From the NCBI RefSeq assembly GCF_005144965.1, contig NZ_CP039704.1, positions 1,178,001 to 1,242,000 of the forward strand: DNA of 64,000 nucleotides. Reading direction: 5' to 3'. The stretch comes from Hankyongella ginsenosidimutans. GTDB lineage: Bacteria > Pseudomonadota > Alphaproteobacteria > Sphingomonadales > Sphingomonadaceae. The notes under the pieces are model-generated. The model saw only the letters and a program-made list of their open reading frames with translations. It had not been told where the DNA came from and made no database searches. Position 1 is the stretch's first letter. The number at the start of each line of letters is the position of its first letter. Positions 9,175-18,537 of this stretch are shown here, in pieces. The position numbers and the translations under genes were made by a program.

Positions 9175-10322
9175 TCACCGCTTGCCGCGCGGGCCGGGTC
9201 GTCCCGCACCGCGCCGTCCGGTGGGGCGCGCCCGCTGGCTGTGCGCGCGGGCTTTCTCGGTCCAGCGCTCGCCGGGCCGGGGGCGCGTGCGACCTTGGGT
9301 TTCCTGCCGCCATGTTCGGCCGCCAGCAGGTCCTCGTCATCAAACGCTGCCCCGATGGGGTCGAGGTTCTCGATCAGGTCCGGCTCGAAGCCGAGCGTCG
9401 CAAAACTCTCGAGCATGTGGGCGGGTGCGCCTGCACGCAGGCTGAGCGGCGCGCCGTCCGGGTGCGCCAAAGTCAGCGAGCGGGCGTGCAGATGCAGCTT
9501 GCGGCTGATCGATCCGGTCAGGAACGCGGCCGGGCCGCCGTATTTCGCATCGCCGACGATCGGGCAGCCGAGCACTTCCGCGCAGTGGACGCGCAGCTGG
9601 TGGGTGCGGCCGGTCAAGGGCTGCAGCTCCAGCCAGGCGGCCTTGTTGCCAGCGCGCTCGATGACCCGGTAGCGGGTGCGCGCGGCCTGACCGGTCTTTT
9701 CGTCGACCGTCATCTTCTCGCCGCCGGTGCCCGGCTGCTTGGCGAGCGCGGCGACGATCAGCCCATGATCGAGCTTGGGCACGCCGGCGACCAGCGCCCA
9801 GTAGACCTTGCGGGTCGCGCGGTCCGCGAACGCCTTGGCGAAGAAGGCGGCAGCGCGCGGCGTGCGCGCCAGCAGCAGCACGCCGGAGGTGTCCTTGTCC
9901 AGCCGGTGCACCAGCTTCGGACGCTCCTCCTGCTCGAAAGTCAGGGCATCGAGCAGGCCATCGACATGGCGCACGGTGCGGGTGCCGCCCTGGGTTGCCA
10001 GGCCCGGCGCCTTGTTGAGCACCAGTGCATGGGGGTCCCGGTGGATCACCATGGCCTGGGCATAGGCTGCATCCTCTGCCGAGACCGGCGCGCGGGCCGC
10101 GCGGACGGGCGCGCCCTCGACATCCGGATCGACATCCGGCGCGACCAGAAGCTGGCCTTTGACCACCCGGTCGCCGATGTCGGCTCTTGCGCCGTTGAGC
10201 GTCACCTTGCCCTGGCGGGTCCAGCGCGACAGCAGCGCGTGCGGCACCTCCGGCCGGTGGCGCTTGAACCAGCGGTCGAGCCGGATGCCGTCGTCGTCGC
10301 CGCGGATATAGGCCTGGCTCAT
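9175..10322 (-). CDS. RluA-family 23S rRNA pseudouridine synthase (RluC-like)
   Basis: An N-terminal S4-like RNA-binding region (GIRLDRWFKRHRPEV) precedes the catalytic domain. The catalytic aspartate is in HRLDKDTSGVLLLA, with LTGRTHQLRVHCA and LGCPIVGDAKYGG further on. The long basic tail shifts frame between about 9200 and 9330: the corrected end reads RPGPRGKR with stop at 9175-9177, so the apparent fusion to the HAD phosphatase is an artefact. The start overlaps the crcB stop (ATGA). RluC or RluD specificity is not resolved. Confidence 0.88.
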
Positions 10323-10711
10323 GCGCGCAGCCCTTTCGCCAGCGCCAGGCCGGCGAACACGGCCAGAACGCTGAACACAACCGACCCAAGCATATAGCCG
10401 AACGCGGCACCCGTCTGGCCGCGTTGCAGCAGCTCGGCGGTCTCCAGCGAGAAGGCTGAGAAGGTGGTGAAGCCGCCGAGGAACCCGGTCGTCGCCAGCA
10501 GACGCACCGCCGGGTCGACCGCGCGCCCTGCCAGCAGCGCCACGATGAGGCCCATCAGCAGGCCGCCCAGGACATTGACCGCCAGCGTGCCCCACGGAAA
10601 GTTCGTGCCGAGCAGCTGCGACACGGCGCGGCTCATCAACATACGCACAACAGCCCCAAGGCCGCCACCGAGCGCCACATAGATCAATCCCGCAGGATAC
10701 AGCGTGTTCAT
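10319..10711 (-). CDS. crcB: fluoride ion channel Fluc/CrcB
   Basis: Small four-helix membrane protein exporting fluoride as a dual-topology dimer. The signatures GGGLGAVVRMLMSR, GTLAVNVLGGLLMG and GFLGGFTTFSAFSLET are present. ATG at 10709-10711 is preferred over a more distal TTG because the protein then starts directly before the first helix. Translationally coupled to the downstream RluA-type gene. No fluoride riboswitch fold is evident upstream. Confidence 0.93.
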   Translation of the reverse strand: MNTLYPAGLIYVALGGGLGAVVRMLMSRAVSQLLGTNFPWGTLAVNVLGGLLMGLIVALLAGRAVDPAVRLLATTGFLGGFTTFSAFSLETAELLQRGQTGAAFGYMLGSVVFSVLAVFAGLALAKGLRA

Positions 10712-10803
10712 TCCCAAGGCTTGTGCCACAGCAGCGCCGCAGGGCAAGCGTTAAACGCGGCAGACCTGCGCGGTGCCGCACTCCGTTCCCGACAGGTGGT
10801 GCA

Positions 10804-10868
10804 TCAGAGCCTGATCGGTTGAGGCGGAAAACATGATTGCTTCAACCGATGGCGTGAACATGGTCTAG
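10804..10868. repeat. shortened CTAG repeat, copy A4
   Basis: It begins with the same AGAGCCTGATCGGTTGAG as copies A1 and A2, keeps TTGCTTCAACCGA.GGCGTGAA, then jumps to the right terminus (ATGGTCTAG). About half of the 127-bp unit is missing. Its terminal CTAG (10865-10868) supplies the stop of the secreted-protein gene on the minus strand. Confidence 0.75.
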
Positions 10869-11815
10869 CGCTGCGCCGTCTGCGCGCCGTCGAGGTTGCA
10901 GGTCAGCAGCCAGCGCCGACCCGGTTTGTCCAGCTCGACCCGACTGCACCGGTCCAGCAGGTCCGCACCGAAGAGCAGCCATGCCGGCCGCTTGTCCTTC
11001 TTCTTGTCGGCGCTGACGGTGATGGTGTCCAGTTCGTCTTCGGGCGTCGAGGTGCCGGCCTTGGCCTGCGCGTCGAGTTCCTTGGCGCGCGCTTCGGAAA
11101 TCCGCGCCGCCGGCTGCAGCAGCGGCAGCCCGGCGACCGATGCACCCGGCGCCGGGGCCAGGCGCTCGAACGGCAGCGCGACACCCGGAAGCGGACCCCA
11201 AAGCCCGACCGAGCCGGCGCGGCGCACCAGCCCGGCGTCCTGCAGGGCTTTGGCCGTCCTTGCGCTCATCATGGTCTGCGCCGACCGGAAGTCGAAGACG
11301 ATGTCCACATGCAGATCGCCGAGCATGACTTCCCCACCGGATCGTCCTTGCTCTTGAACGCCAGCGTGAAGGTCTGCCCGCCTTTCGGAGCCTGCGGCCG
11401 CACGATGACGACCCGTGCGGCGTTCACATCCATGGCACCGATCAGGCCGTCGGTTTCCGCGCTGATGGTCTTGTCGATCCAGAGGGCGTACATGCCGTCC
11501 TTTGGCAGATCGCCAACCGCGACATCGTAGCGGTTGCCGCGCACCAGCGCGGAGCCGCCGGGGAAGATGTTGCCCTTGACCCTTTGCTTGCCGATGATCG
11601 GGAAGGCCTTGAGCCGGGCGCGCTCGCCGGCCGGCTGGTTCAGCACCAGCGCGCCATTGAGCAGCAGGGACACCTGCACGGTGAGCGTCGATTTCTTGAT
11701 GTAAACCGGGACAACCGGCACCGGATCGGCCGTCAGTTCGTAAACCGGCGGAATGGCTTGCCGCGCGGCGGCGGGCGAAGCGGCGAGCAACGCCATAAGA
11801 AAAACGACGAATCAT
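10865..11815 (-). CDS. secreted protein of unknown function, possible degenerate retropepsin fold (two frameshifts)
   Basis: Removing one T from a five-T run in the gene near 11800 gives a clean signal peptide, MIRRFLMALLAASPAAARQA. A second break near 11337 (GGGG one short) joins DPVG to EVMLGDLHVDIVFDF. The stretch VFDFRSAQTMMSARTAKAL is laid out like the active-site strand and helix of retropepsin-like proteases, and PAWLLFGADLLDRCSRVEL resembles their LGxDFL strand. However, the DTG triad is absent, so catalysis is doubtful. About 317 aa, probably periplasmic; no firm family. Confidence 0.55.
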   Translation of the reverse strand: MIRRFSYGVARRFARRRAASHSAGLRTDGRSGAGCPGLHQEIDAHRAGVPAAQWRAGAEPAGRRARPAQGLPDHRQAKGQGQHLPRRLRAGARQPLRCRGWRSAKGRHVRPLDRQDHQRGNRRPDRCHGCERRTGRHRAAAGSERRADLHAGVQEQGRSGGEVMLGDLHVDIVFDFRSAQTMMSARTAKALQDAGLVRRAGSVGLWGPLPGVALPFERLAPAPGASVAGLPLLQPAARISEARAKELDAQAKAGTSTPEDELDTITVSADKKKDKRPAWLLFGADLLDRCSRVELDKPGRRWLLTCNLDGAQTAQR

Positions 11816-11888
11816 AGAGCCTTTCCGACTGAGATTGAGGCGCTTGTGTTGAAGTGGCTCAAACGAAAGCGATAAGAAAGGCTCTCAC
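11814..11888. repeat. palindromic intergenic element overlapping a start codon
   Basis: AGAGCCTTTC at the left and GAAAGGCTCT at the right form a 10-bp inverted repeat about 70 bp apart, with TGGCTCAAACGAA inside. A partial relative of the right half (TGGCTCAAACGAACGCC..GCGCTCTCACT) occurs near 41957-41996. It abuts the start codon of the secreted-protein gene, so it lies in that gene's 5' region. Confidence 0.6.
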
Positions 11889-12021
11889 TCTTTGTGTAGA
11901 CCCTTCCCGATCAACTGTACTGCTCCCCTACTGCACGTCAGCCGCCGCGCACGCACACACCGGTGAAGCGGTGGCGATTTGCGTCAATATGTTTTATGGA
12001 ACGCGTTTTGAAAGGCGCAGA

Positions 12022-13202
12022 ATGCAGATTCCCGGCTACATCGACCCCGTGCCCGTACCGCGCACCGCGCCAAGCACGGATGGTCGCACCGACATTCTCG
12101 GCCTGTCGCGCACCGAGTTGCGGACCGCGTTGATCGCAGCCGGCGTGCCGGAAGCGCAGGCGCGCATGCGCACCGCGCAGGTGTGGGGCTGGGTGTTCAA
12201 TCGCGGCGTCACCGATTTCGGCGCAATGGCCAACATCGCCAAGGACACCCGGACGCTGCTGGAACAGCACTTCGTCATTGACCGGCCTGAAGTGGTGACC
12301 GCGCAGATCTCCGAGGACGGTACGCGCAAATGGCTGCTGCGCACGGCCGACGCGCAGGAATATGAGATGGTGTTCATCCCGGATGCGGACCGGGGCACCC
12401 TGTGCGTCTCCAGCCAGGTTGGCTGCACGCTCACCTGCCGCTTCTGCCACACCGGCACCATGAAGCTGGTGCGCAACCTGACACCTGCCGAAATCGTCGG
12501 TCAGGTGATGCTGGCGCGCGATGCGCTCGGCGAGTGGCCCTCGCCCACGGATGGCCGTCTGCTCACCAACATCGTCATGATGGGCATGGGCGAGCCGCTG
12601 TACAATTTCGACAATGTGAAGGCTGCGCTGGCGACCGTGATGGACGAGGAGGGCATTGCGCTTTCAAGCGACGGATCACGCTGTCCACATCCGGTGTGGT
12701 ACCGATGATGGCGCGCGCCGGGGAGGAGATCGGCGTGAACCTCGCCGTCTCGCTACATGCCGTGACCAAGGACGTGCGCGACGAGATCGTCCCGATCAAC
12801 CGCAAATACGGTATCGATGCGTTGCTGGCCGCCTGCGCCGCCTATCCCGGCGCCAACAACGCGCGCCGCATCACGTTTGAATATGTGATGCTGAAGGACA
12901 AGAACGACAGCGACGCGGACGCGCGCGAACTCGTGCGGCTGCTGCGGCATTACCGGATTCCGGCGAAGGTGAACCTCATTCCGTTCAATCCCTGGCCTGG
13001 TGCGCCTTACGAATGTTCGGACTGGAGCCGGATCGAGCGCTTCTCCGACATCGTGTTCCAGGCTGGCATCTCCGCGCCGATCCGCACGCCGCGCGGCCGC
13101 GACATCATGGCCGCGTGCGGTCAGTTGAAATCGGCCTCCAAGAAGGTGAGCCGCGCCGACCTCGACCGCCTGCACGCCGAGAAGGAAGCCGCCTATTCCT
13201 GA
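12022..13202 (+). CDS. rlmN: dual-specificity 23S rRNA/tRNA adenine-C2 methyltransferase RlmN (one frameshift)
   Basis: Radical-SAM enzyme methylating A2503 of 23S rRNA and A37 of some tRNAs. The iron-sulfur cysteines are in [19 protein letters not shown]-binding elements [14 protein letters not shown] and [12 protein letters not shown] follow, then [11 protein letters not shown] and [12 protein letters not shown]. The break at about 12667 lost a C: ALS then [10 protein letters not shown] on repair. The C-terminal cysteine (IMAACGQL) is the second catalytic one. ATG 12022 has AAAGG six bases upstream; an earlier in-frame ATG at 11989 lacks one. Confidence 0.93.
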
Positions 13203-13913
13203 CGTCGACTTCGCCCTCAACCCGGCGCTGGACCCAGCGGCATGCGCGCGCACGTTTGCGGCACGAGGGCGCGTGCATATCCCGGATTTTCTTGCCCCGG
13301 CATGCGCACAGGCACTCCATGCGCACCTGGACAGCGCCGAATGGTCGCTGGTGCTGAACAGCGGCGAAAAGGTCTTCGACCTGGGGCGGGAGGCGCGCAC
13401 CGCCCTGACCCCTGACAAGCTCCAGAACCTGATGCTGGGTCTGCACCAGCAGGCGCGGGCGGGTTTTCAGTTCCTGTTCGAGAGCATTCGCGTACCTGAG
13501 GACGCGACGCAGCGCCGTGCCGACCCCACCCTGCTCAACCGGTTCGCCGACTTTATGAACACGCCGGAAACGCTGACGCTACTGCGAACCATCACCAACG
13601 TGCCTGCAATCGCCTTCGCTGATGCACAGGCGACCGCCTATGGACCCGGCCACTTCCTCACGACACACGACGATAACGTTGCCGGCAAGAACCGGTTCGC
13701 GGCCTATGTTATGAACCTCACGCCCGCCTGGACGCCAGACTGGGGCGGCCTGCTGCAGTTTCTTGATGGCGATCGGCATGTGGCGCAGGCTTGGACTCCG
13801 CGCTTCAACGCCCTGAACCTGTTTGCGGTGCCGCAGCCGCATGCCGTGACGCTGGTCGCCCCTTCGCGCCGACGCGACGAATCTCGGTCACAGGATGGTT
13901 GCGCGGCCTTTAA
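13201..13913 (+). CDS. prolyl-hydroxylase-like 2OG-Fe(II) oxygenase (frameshift, start unresolved)
   Basis: The iron ligands fit HxD in TTHDDNVAGKNRF and a distal His in VPQPHAVTLV; the double-stranded beta helix is well conserved (AAYVMNLTPAWTPDWGG). A missing C at about 13861 shifts the end; corrected, it finishes FAPTRRISVTGWLRGL at 13913. Family-like sequence (DFALNPALDPAACARTFAAR) begins right after the rlmN stop but has no start codon in frame. The only candidates are GTG 13273, which would lose the conserved N-terminus, or a start destroyed by an indel. Substrate unknown. Confidence 0.8.
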
Positions 13914-14057
13914 CTGCTTTTTCTTTGCATTTATCCCGCCGAACCTGCGGCGGCATTAACGCTGTTCTAACGAACGCGATGTTATCAGCACTGCCAGCGG
14001 CTCGGCCTTCGACCGGATTGAACGGAGCGAACGCCAGGATCCGAATGTGGAGCGTCT

Positions 14058-16217
14058 ATGTTAAAAAGCCTGCGTATCGGCACTAAAACAAACGTTTTTG
14101 TTGGGGTCGTTCTCACACTCATTCTATGCATGGCATTGGCGGTCGAGATTGCCAACCGGCGGATCATGCCTGCGGTCGCCAGTACGCGGATCGCCGTCGA
14201 CATGATGTCTAAGGACTACATCCGCCTCAGCACGCTGGTGCACAGTATACGCCTGCATGTCGTGCAGGTTCAGCAATTTCTCACCGACGTTTCGGCGACC
14301 CGTGGTCTGAATGGACTGGACGATGGCCCGGCGGAGGCCGCGGAACACGCCAAGGCGTTCAAGGCGGACGCGTCTGAGGCCAAGAAACTGGCGCAAACGC
14401 TACATGATTCCCCTGCGACTGGCGCGACGGGCAAGGCGTATATGACGCAGATCATCAAGGCGATCGAGGCCGCCGAGGCATCCTTCCCCGCTTATTACGC
14501 CACCGGGCAGCGCATGAGCAGCCGCTACATCGCCGAAGGCCCAGACGGCGGCAACCAGCTGATGAGCGCGTTCGATGCGACCTCGGAGCGGATTCAGAAT
14601 GACCTCGGCACCCTCGGCACCGTCATGATCGACGCACTGGCCGACGAGGCAAAGAATGAGGACGCAGAATTCGACAGGATCGACAGAATTTTGGCTCTGT
14701 CGCGCGGCGTCATGCTTGCGATTGCCGCTCTCGGCTTCATTCTGATGCTGGGCACGGCCCGGCTGATCCGCGCGTCCGTGGTCCAGCCGCTGTTGAAGTC
14801 GACCGACGCGCTGCGCGGCCTTGCGAACCAGGATCTGACGGTCGAAGCACCGGTCGTCGCGACGCGCGACGAAATCGGCGACATCGTGACGGCGATCGCC
14901 AGCCTGCGCGACCAGCTTCTCGCGGCGGAACGCCTGCGCGCCGAACAGGAGGACCTGCGGCAGCGTGCCGAAGAAGCGCAGCTGCAGGCGCTGCAGAAGG
15001 AACGCGACGCCGAGGCGCAGCGCGCTCTCGAACAGCAGGCAGCGAGCGACGCCCAGCGCGCCGCCGTCAGCAATGCGCTGCAGGGCATGGCGGAAGCGAT
15101 CGAGCAGGAGCTGATCGCCAACGTCTCCGTGATCGGCAGCGAGGCCTCAAGCCTGCGTACTGCCGCGAGCGAATTGACCGACGCCAGCAGCACCGTCACC
15201 GCAAGTTCGCGCATGGCCAATGACAATGCGCAAAACGCCCTCGGCTCCGCTGAAGCCGTTGCCGCCGCCGCCGAGGAGATGTCGGCCGCCATCGATGAAA
15301 TTTCCCGCCAGGTGCAGCGTTCCGCGTGCGTCAGCCGCGATGCGGTGAACGCCGCCAACCAGACCCGCGACGTCATCACCGGCCTGGTCAGCGCGACCCA
15401 GGATATCAGCGCCATCGTCGACAACATCAACCAGATCGCCGACCAGACCAATCTGCTGGCGCTGAACGCTACCATCGAGTCGGCGCGCGCAGGCGAGGCC
15501 GGACGTGGCTTCGCGGTTGTCGCTTCTGAAGTGAAAAGCCTGGCCGGACAGACCACGAAGCTCACGGAGTCGATCCGCGCGCAGGTCGCGACCGTGCAGG
15601 CCGTGGTCGACCAGGCGGTCGGCGCGATCGACGCCATCAACCGCCACATTACCGATGTCGACGAAAGCTCAAGCATGATCGCGGCCTCGATCGAACAGCA
15701 GTCGGTCGCGACCCGGGAGATCGCCTCCAGCGTGCAGGTCGCCGCCACCGCTGTCGCACATGTGGTCGACGGCATGGATACGGTCCGCGAAAACGCCGAA
15801 CGTAGCACGGCGCGCGCCGAGGCCCTGAACAGCACGAGCGCCAAGCTCAGCGACAGCACGACCCGCTTGCGCGAGGAACTCATCAAGATCGTCCGTACCG
15901 TCGTTCCGGAAGTCGACCGCCGCAGCACACCGCGCAGCACGGTGCATCTGCGCGGGACGCTCCACGCCCCGCACGGACAGGGCAACTTCATGGCGCAAAC
16001 TCTGGACCTGTCGCCCGCCGGGGCCAGAATCAGCCTGTCACCCGCGCCACAGAACCTGCCTGACAGCGTTTCGCTGAGTCTTGCCGATGTGCCCGGCCCC
16101 GTCCCGGCACGCGTCATCGAACTGTCGGGCGACACTGCCCGGCTGGCTTTCACCCCAAGTCCGGAGCAGCATGACATGTTGAAGCGTATCAGCTATCCCA
16201 AGGCGCAGGCAGCATGA
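14058..16217 (+). CDS. methyl-accepting chemotaxis protein with C-terminal PilZ domain
   Basis: 719 aa. TM1 is at about residues 12-30, a helical periplasmic sensor follows, and TM2 is near 213-235 with a HAMP region. A long coiled coil leads to the signalling hairpin with [15 protein letters not shown] and [15 protein letters not shown]. From about residue 618 the chain continues into a PilZ domain: RRSTPR is the c-di-GMP arginine motif and DLSPAGARI the second motif. The protein should couple ligand sensing to CheA/CheW and read c-di-GMP. No other che genes are nearby. The frame is intact. Confidence 0.93.
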   Translation: MLKSLRIGTKTNVFVGVVLTLILCMALAVEIANRRIMPAVASTRIAVDMMSKDYIRLSTLVHSIRLHVVQVQQFLTDVSATRGLNGLDDGPAEAAEHAKAFKADASEAKKLAQTLHDSPATGATGKAYMTQIIKAIEAAEASFPAYYATGQRMSSRYIAEGPDGGNQLMSAFDATSERIQNDLGTLGTVMIDALADEAKNEDAEFDRIDRILALSRGVMLAIAALGFILMLGTARLIRASVVQPLLKSTDALRGLANQDLTVEAPVVATRDEIGDIVTAIASLRDQLLAAERLRAEQEDLRQRAEEAQLQALQKERDAEAQRALEQQAASDAQRAAVSNALQGMAEAIEQELIANVSVIGSEASSLRTAASELTDASSTVTASSRMANDNAQNALGSAEAVAAAAEEMSAAIDEISRQVQRSACVSRDAVNAANQTRDVITGLVSATQDISAIVDNINQIADQTNLLALNATIESARAGEAGRGFAVVASEVKSLAGQTTKLTESIRAQVATVQAVVDQAVGAIDAINRHITDVDESSSMIAASIEQQSVATREIASSVQVAATAVAHVVDGMDTVRENAERSTARAEALNSTSAKLSDSTTRLREELIKIVRTVVPEVDRRSTPRSTVHLRGTLHAPHGQGNFMAQTLDLSPAGARISLSPAPQNLPDSVSLSLADVPGPVPARVIELSGDTARLAFTPSPEQHDMLKRISYPKAQAA

Positions 16218-17542
16218 CCTGCGCGCGGATCCTTCTGGCCCTGGCCACCCTGACAAACGTTCTCGCTGGTTCAGCGCAGGCCGAACCAGAGCAGCCCCAG
16301 AGCAGCGCAAGGAAAAGCCCTACCCGGGCCAGACCACGATCATCAACGGCGCGCCGCTTGCCACCCCGGCCGTGTATGTCGACACGACGACGCATACCGG
16401 CCGCCCGGCCCGAGGCCGAGAAGTCCGACCCCGCGCAGCTTGATATCGTCTACACGGGAGAGAGTTTCTCTCTGGTGCGTGGCGGCGTGCGCAAGGGCAC
16501 GCGCTATCTGGATAACCTCGATGTCACGGCCAATGTCGATTTCGACGCGCTCGACTGGATTCCGCGCACAACCCTGTACGCCTACATGACCTACTACAAC
16601 GGTCAGGCGTTTTCCGGCCGGCAGGTCGGCAATGCCCTGGAGTCTCGAACATCGAGACCGGCGTGCAGGCGGTGCGACTGTACGAGGCCTGGCTGCAGCA
16701 CGACCTGCCCAACGAACGCGCTAGCCTGCGCTTCGGCCTCTATGATCTCAACAGCGAGTTCGATGCGCTGGCGACGGCCAGCCTGTTCATCAATTCAGCG
16801 CACGGCATCGGCGTCGATATCGGCCAAAGCGGGCAGGCCGGGCCGTCGATCTTCCCGCTGACCTCGCTGTCCGCGCGGCTGGAAGTGGCGGTGACACCGG
16901 CGCTCAGGGTTCGCGTCGCCGTGCTCGACGGTGTCCCCGCCGACCCGGACCGGCCACGCCGCACGGCGGTCAAGCTGGGTAACGGCGATGGCGTGCTGAC
17001 GATCGGCGAAGTCGATTACACGCTTGGACCCGCGCGCGTGATCGCAGGATACTGGCGCTACACCGCGCCGTTCGAAGTGGCGCTGGACAGCGCCCTGACG
17101 GGGTTTCCGTGGCGCGCCGGGGCAACGACGGCGGCTACATCCGTGCCGAGAGCAGACTGATGTCCGAGGGCAACAGCGAGGACCAGGGCCTCACCGGCTT
17201 CGTGCGGCTCGGCTGGGCCGATCCGCGCTTCAATGATTTCGGCAGCTTCTACGCCGGCGGGCTGGTCTACACCGGAGCAATCCCGGGTCGGAACGAGGAC
17301 CAGCTTGGCCTCGCCATAGCGCCTACGCCCGCACGACCGGTCGCGCCAAGTCCCTGGCGGCGCTGGACGGTGCCAGCCTCGCGCCGAACGAGACCAATCT
17401 CGAGCTGACCTACCGTGCGCCGATCACATCCTGGCTCACCGTGCAGCCAGACGTGCAGTATGTCATCAACCCCGGCCTCGACCCGTCGCTCAAGAACGCG
17501 GTCGCGATCGGCCTGCGCGCTGAAGTGGCGGTGAGCTTTTAA
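16214..17542 (+). CDS. OprB-type carbohydrate porin (several frameshifts)
   Basis: Outer-membrane beta-barrel with a signal peptide ([18 protein letters not shown]). Fragments in alternating frames follow one another: [77 protein letters not shown], and the end [20 protein letters not shown] then [14 protein letters not shown]. The last two are OprB hallmarks. At least five indels are needed for one frame. The ATG overlaps the chemoreceptor stop (ATGA), so the two are probably co-translated. Confidence 0.8.
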
Positions 17543-17695
17543 AGCCTGATGACTTTACGGTGAGCCATGCGCCATCGCGCGGTCGCACACACGCCGCTCA
17601 CCCTGAACTGGACGAAGGGCTGAGCGGCTCGTGGTTCGTCCAAGCTCACCACGAGCGGACTTTACAGCCTGCTCCAGTGAAGATCGGAATGGCGA
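17541..17695. repeat. long repeat L, inverted relative to 53775-53935, containing double hairpin S2
   Basis: It starts AAGCCTGATGACTTTA and contains CCATCGCGCGGT.GCACAC, the double hairpin at 17594-17659, then GGACTTTACAGCCTGCTCC and GTGAAGATCGGAATG. The reverse complement of 53775-53935 has all these blocks in the same order. By eye the two copies match at about 85-90%. It begins within the porin stop region and lies between convergent genes. Confidence 0.8.
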
Positions 17696-17717
17696 TCCCA
17701 CCTGAAGTCATCACGTT

Positions 17718-17821
17718 CTAGAGCGATTTCCAGTCAGATGGCATCATCTGGCGATTAAGAAATCGCAGTAAAACAGGAGCATAGAGAGGCCGGTCTGATT
17801 CTATCAGATCGGTCGCAGCAG
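17718..17821. repeat. CTAG-starting composite stem-loop 3' of rpmA
   Basis: CTAGAGCGATTTC pairs with GAAATCGC about 25 bp away, with an inner CAGATG/CATCTG. A second stem follows: GGTCTGAT/ATCAGATC. Architecture (CTAGAGC start, two stems) matches the 127-bp family but the sequence differs. It sits downstream of rpmA and is well placed to end its transcript. Confidence 0.6.
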
Positions 17822-17830
17822 TCTGTGGAA

Positions 17831-18117
17831 CTATTCCGCGGCGATCGCCGACGCATCGTCGTTGGCGGCCGGCACGATGCTCACATAGGAGCGGCCAAGC
17901 TTGCCGACGTGGAACTTCACATGGCCCTCGGCGAGCGCGAACAGCGTGTGATCGACGCCGATGCCCACATTGGTGCCCGGGTAGAACTTCGTGCCGCGCT
18001 GACGGACGAGGATGTTGCCGGCCAGCACGAACTGACCGCCGAAACGCTTGACGCCCAGACGGCGCCCGGCTGAGTCGCGACCGTTGCGAGAGGAGCCGCC
18101 TGCCTTTTGTGTGCCAT
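17831..18117 (-). CDS. rpmA: 50S ribosomal protein L27 (one frameshift)
   Basis: L27 lies near the peptidyl-transferase centre. The frame reads [20 protein letters not shown] then [17 protein letters not shown] and [13 protein letters not shown], all typical. The start MAHK is separated by a short A run (AAAA should be AAAAA near 18103). The ATG is at 18115-18117, and rplU ends 12 nt upstream. The C-terminal tail is about 10 residues longer than the E. coli protein. Confidence 0.95.
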
Positions 18118-18129
18118 GACGTAAAACCT

Positions 18130-18432
18130 TTACAGCGAAGCGTTGATGCCGACGATCTTGATCAGCGTCATGTTCTGACGGTGGCCGGCCTTGCGGCGAT
18201 AGTTGTGGCGGCGCTTCTTCTTGAACACGATGACCTTGTCGGTCTTGAACTGCTCGACGATCTCGGCAGCGACCGATGCGCCGGCGCCAATCGCCACCGA
18301 GGCCATCGCCAACCATCAGCACGTCCGCAAGGGTCAGGGCGTCGCCCGGGCGCCGTCCAGCTTTTCGACAGCCAGCACATCGTCTGCTGCCACCCGATAT
18401 TGCTTCCCGCCAGTGCGAACCACTGCGTACAT
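18130..18432 (-). CDS. rplU: 50S ribosomal protein L21 (two frameshifts)
   Basis: The start is [20 protein letters not shown], and the end is [20 protein letters not shown] then [14 protein letters not shown], the L21 signature. A C is missing near 18347 ([14 protein letters not shown] on repair) and a G near 18303 (VGDGASVAIG). Heads the rplU-rpmA operon on the minus strand. Confidence 0.94.
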
Positions 18433-18537
18433 CGTCTTGATCCTAGGCTGCGCCCGGTTGAACGCGGGCAAAACTGTCTTCCCCGCATGCGCGGGCCAAA
18501 GCGAAGCTGCGTCTCTAGACGCAAACCGGCTTGAATG

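Noticed and set aside
8259..10397. 712-codon plus-strand frame across the HAD and RluA-type genes
   Set aside because: Antisense to three well-supported genes and shows no family features.
8676..10781. Apparent natural fusion of CrcB region, RluA-type synthase and HAD phosphatase in one frame
   Set aside because: The individual genes have their own overlapping starts and stops once indels are corrected; the fusion is a frame artefact.
10711..10803. Possible fluoride riboswitch upstream of crcB
   Set aside because: No recognisable pseudoknot or conserved GGxGAUGGxxxxC core could be found on the correct strand.
16214..17542. Treating the porin as a decayed pseudogene
   Set aside because: Its indel density is only somewhat above that of essential neighbours, and all porin segments are conserved in order, so sequencing error is the simpler explanation.
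18470..18502. CCCCGCATGCGCGGG as a regulatory leader for rplU
   Set aside because: It is a short REP-like palindrome common in such genomes; nothing ties it to ribosomal protein control.
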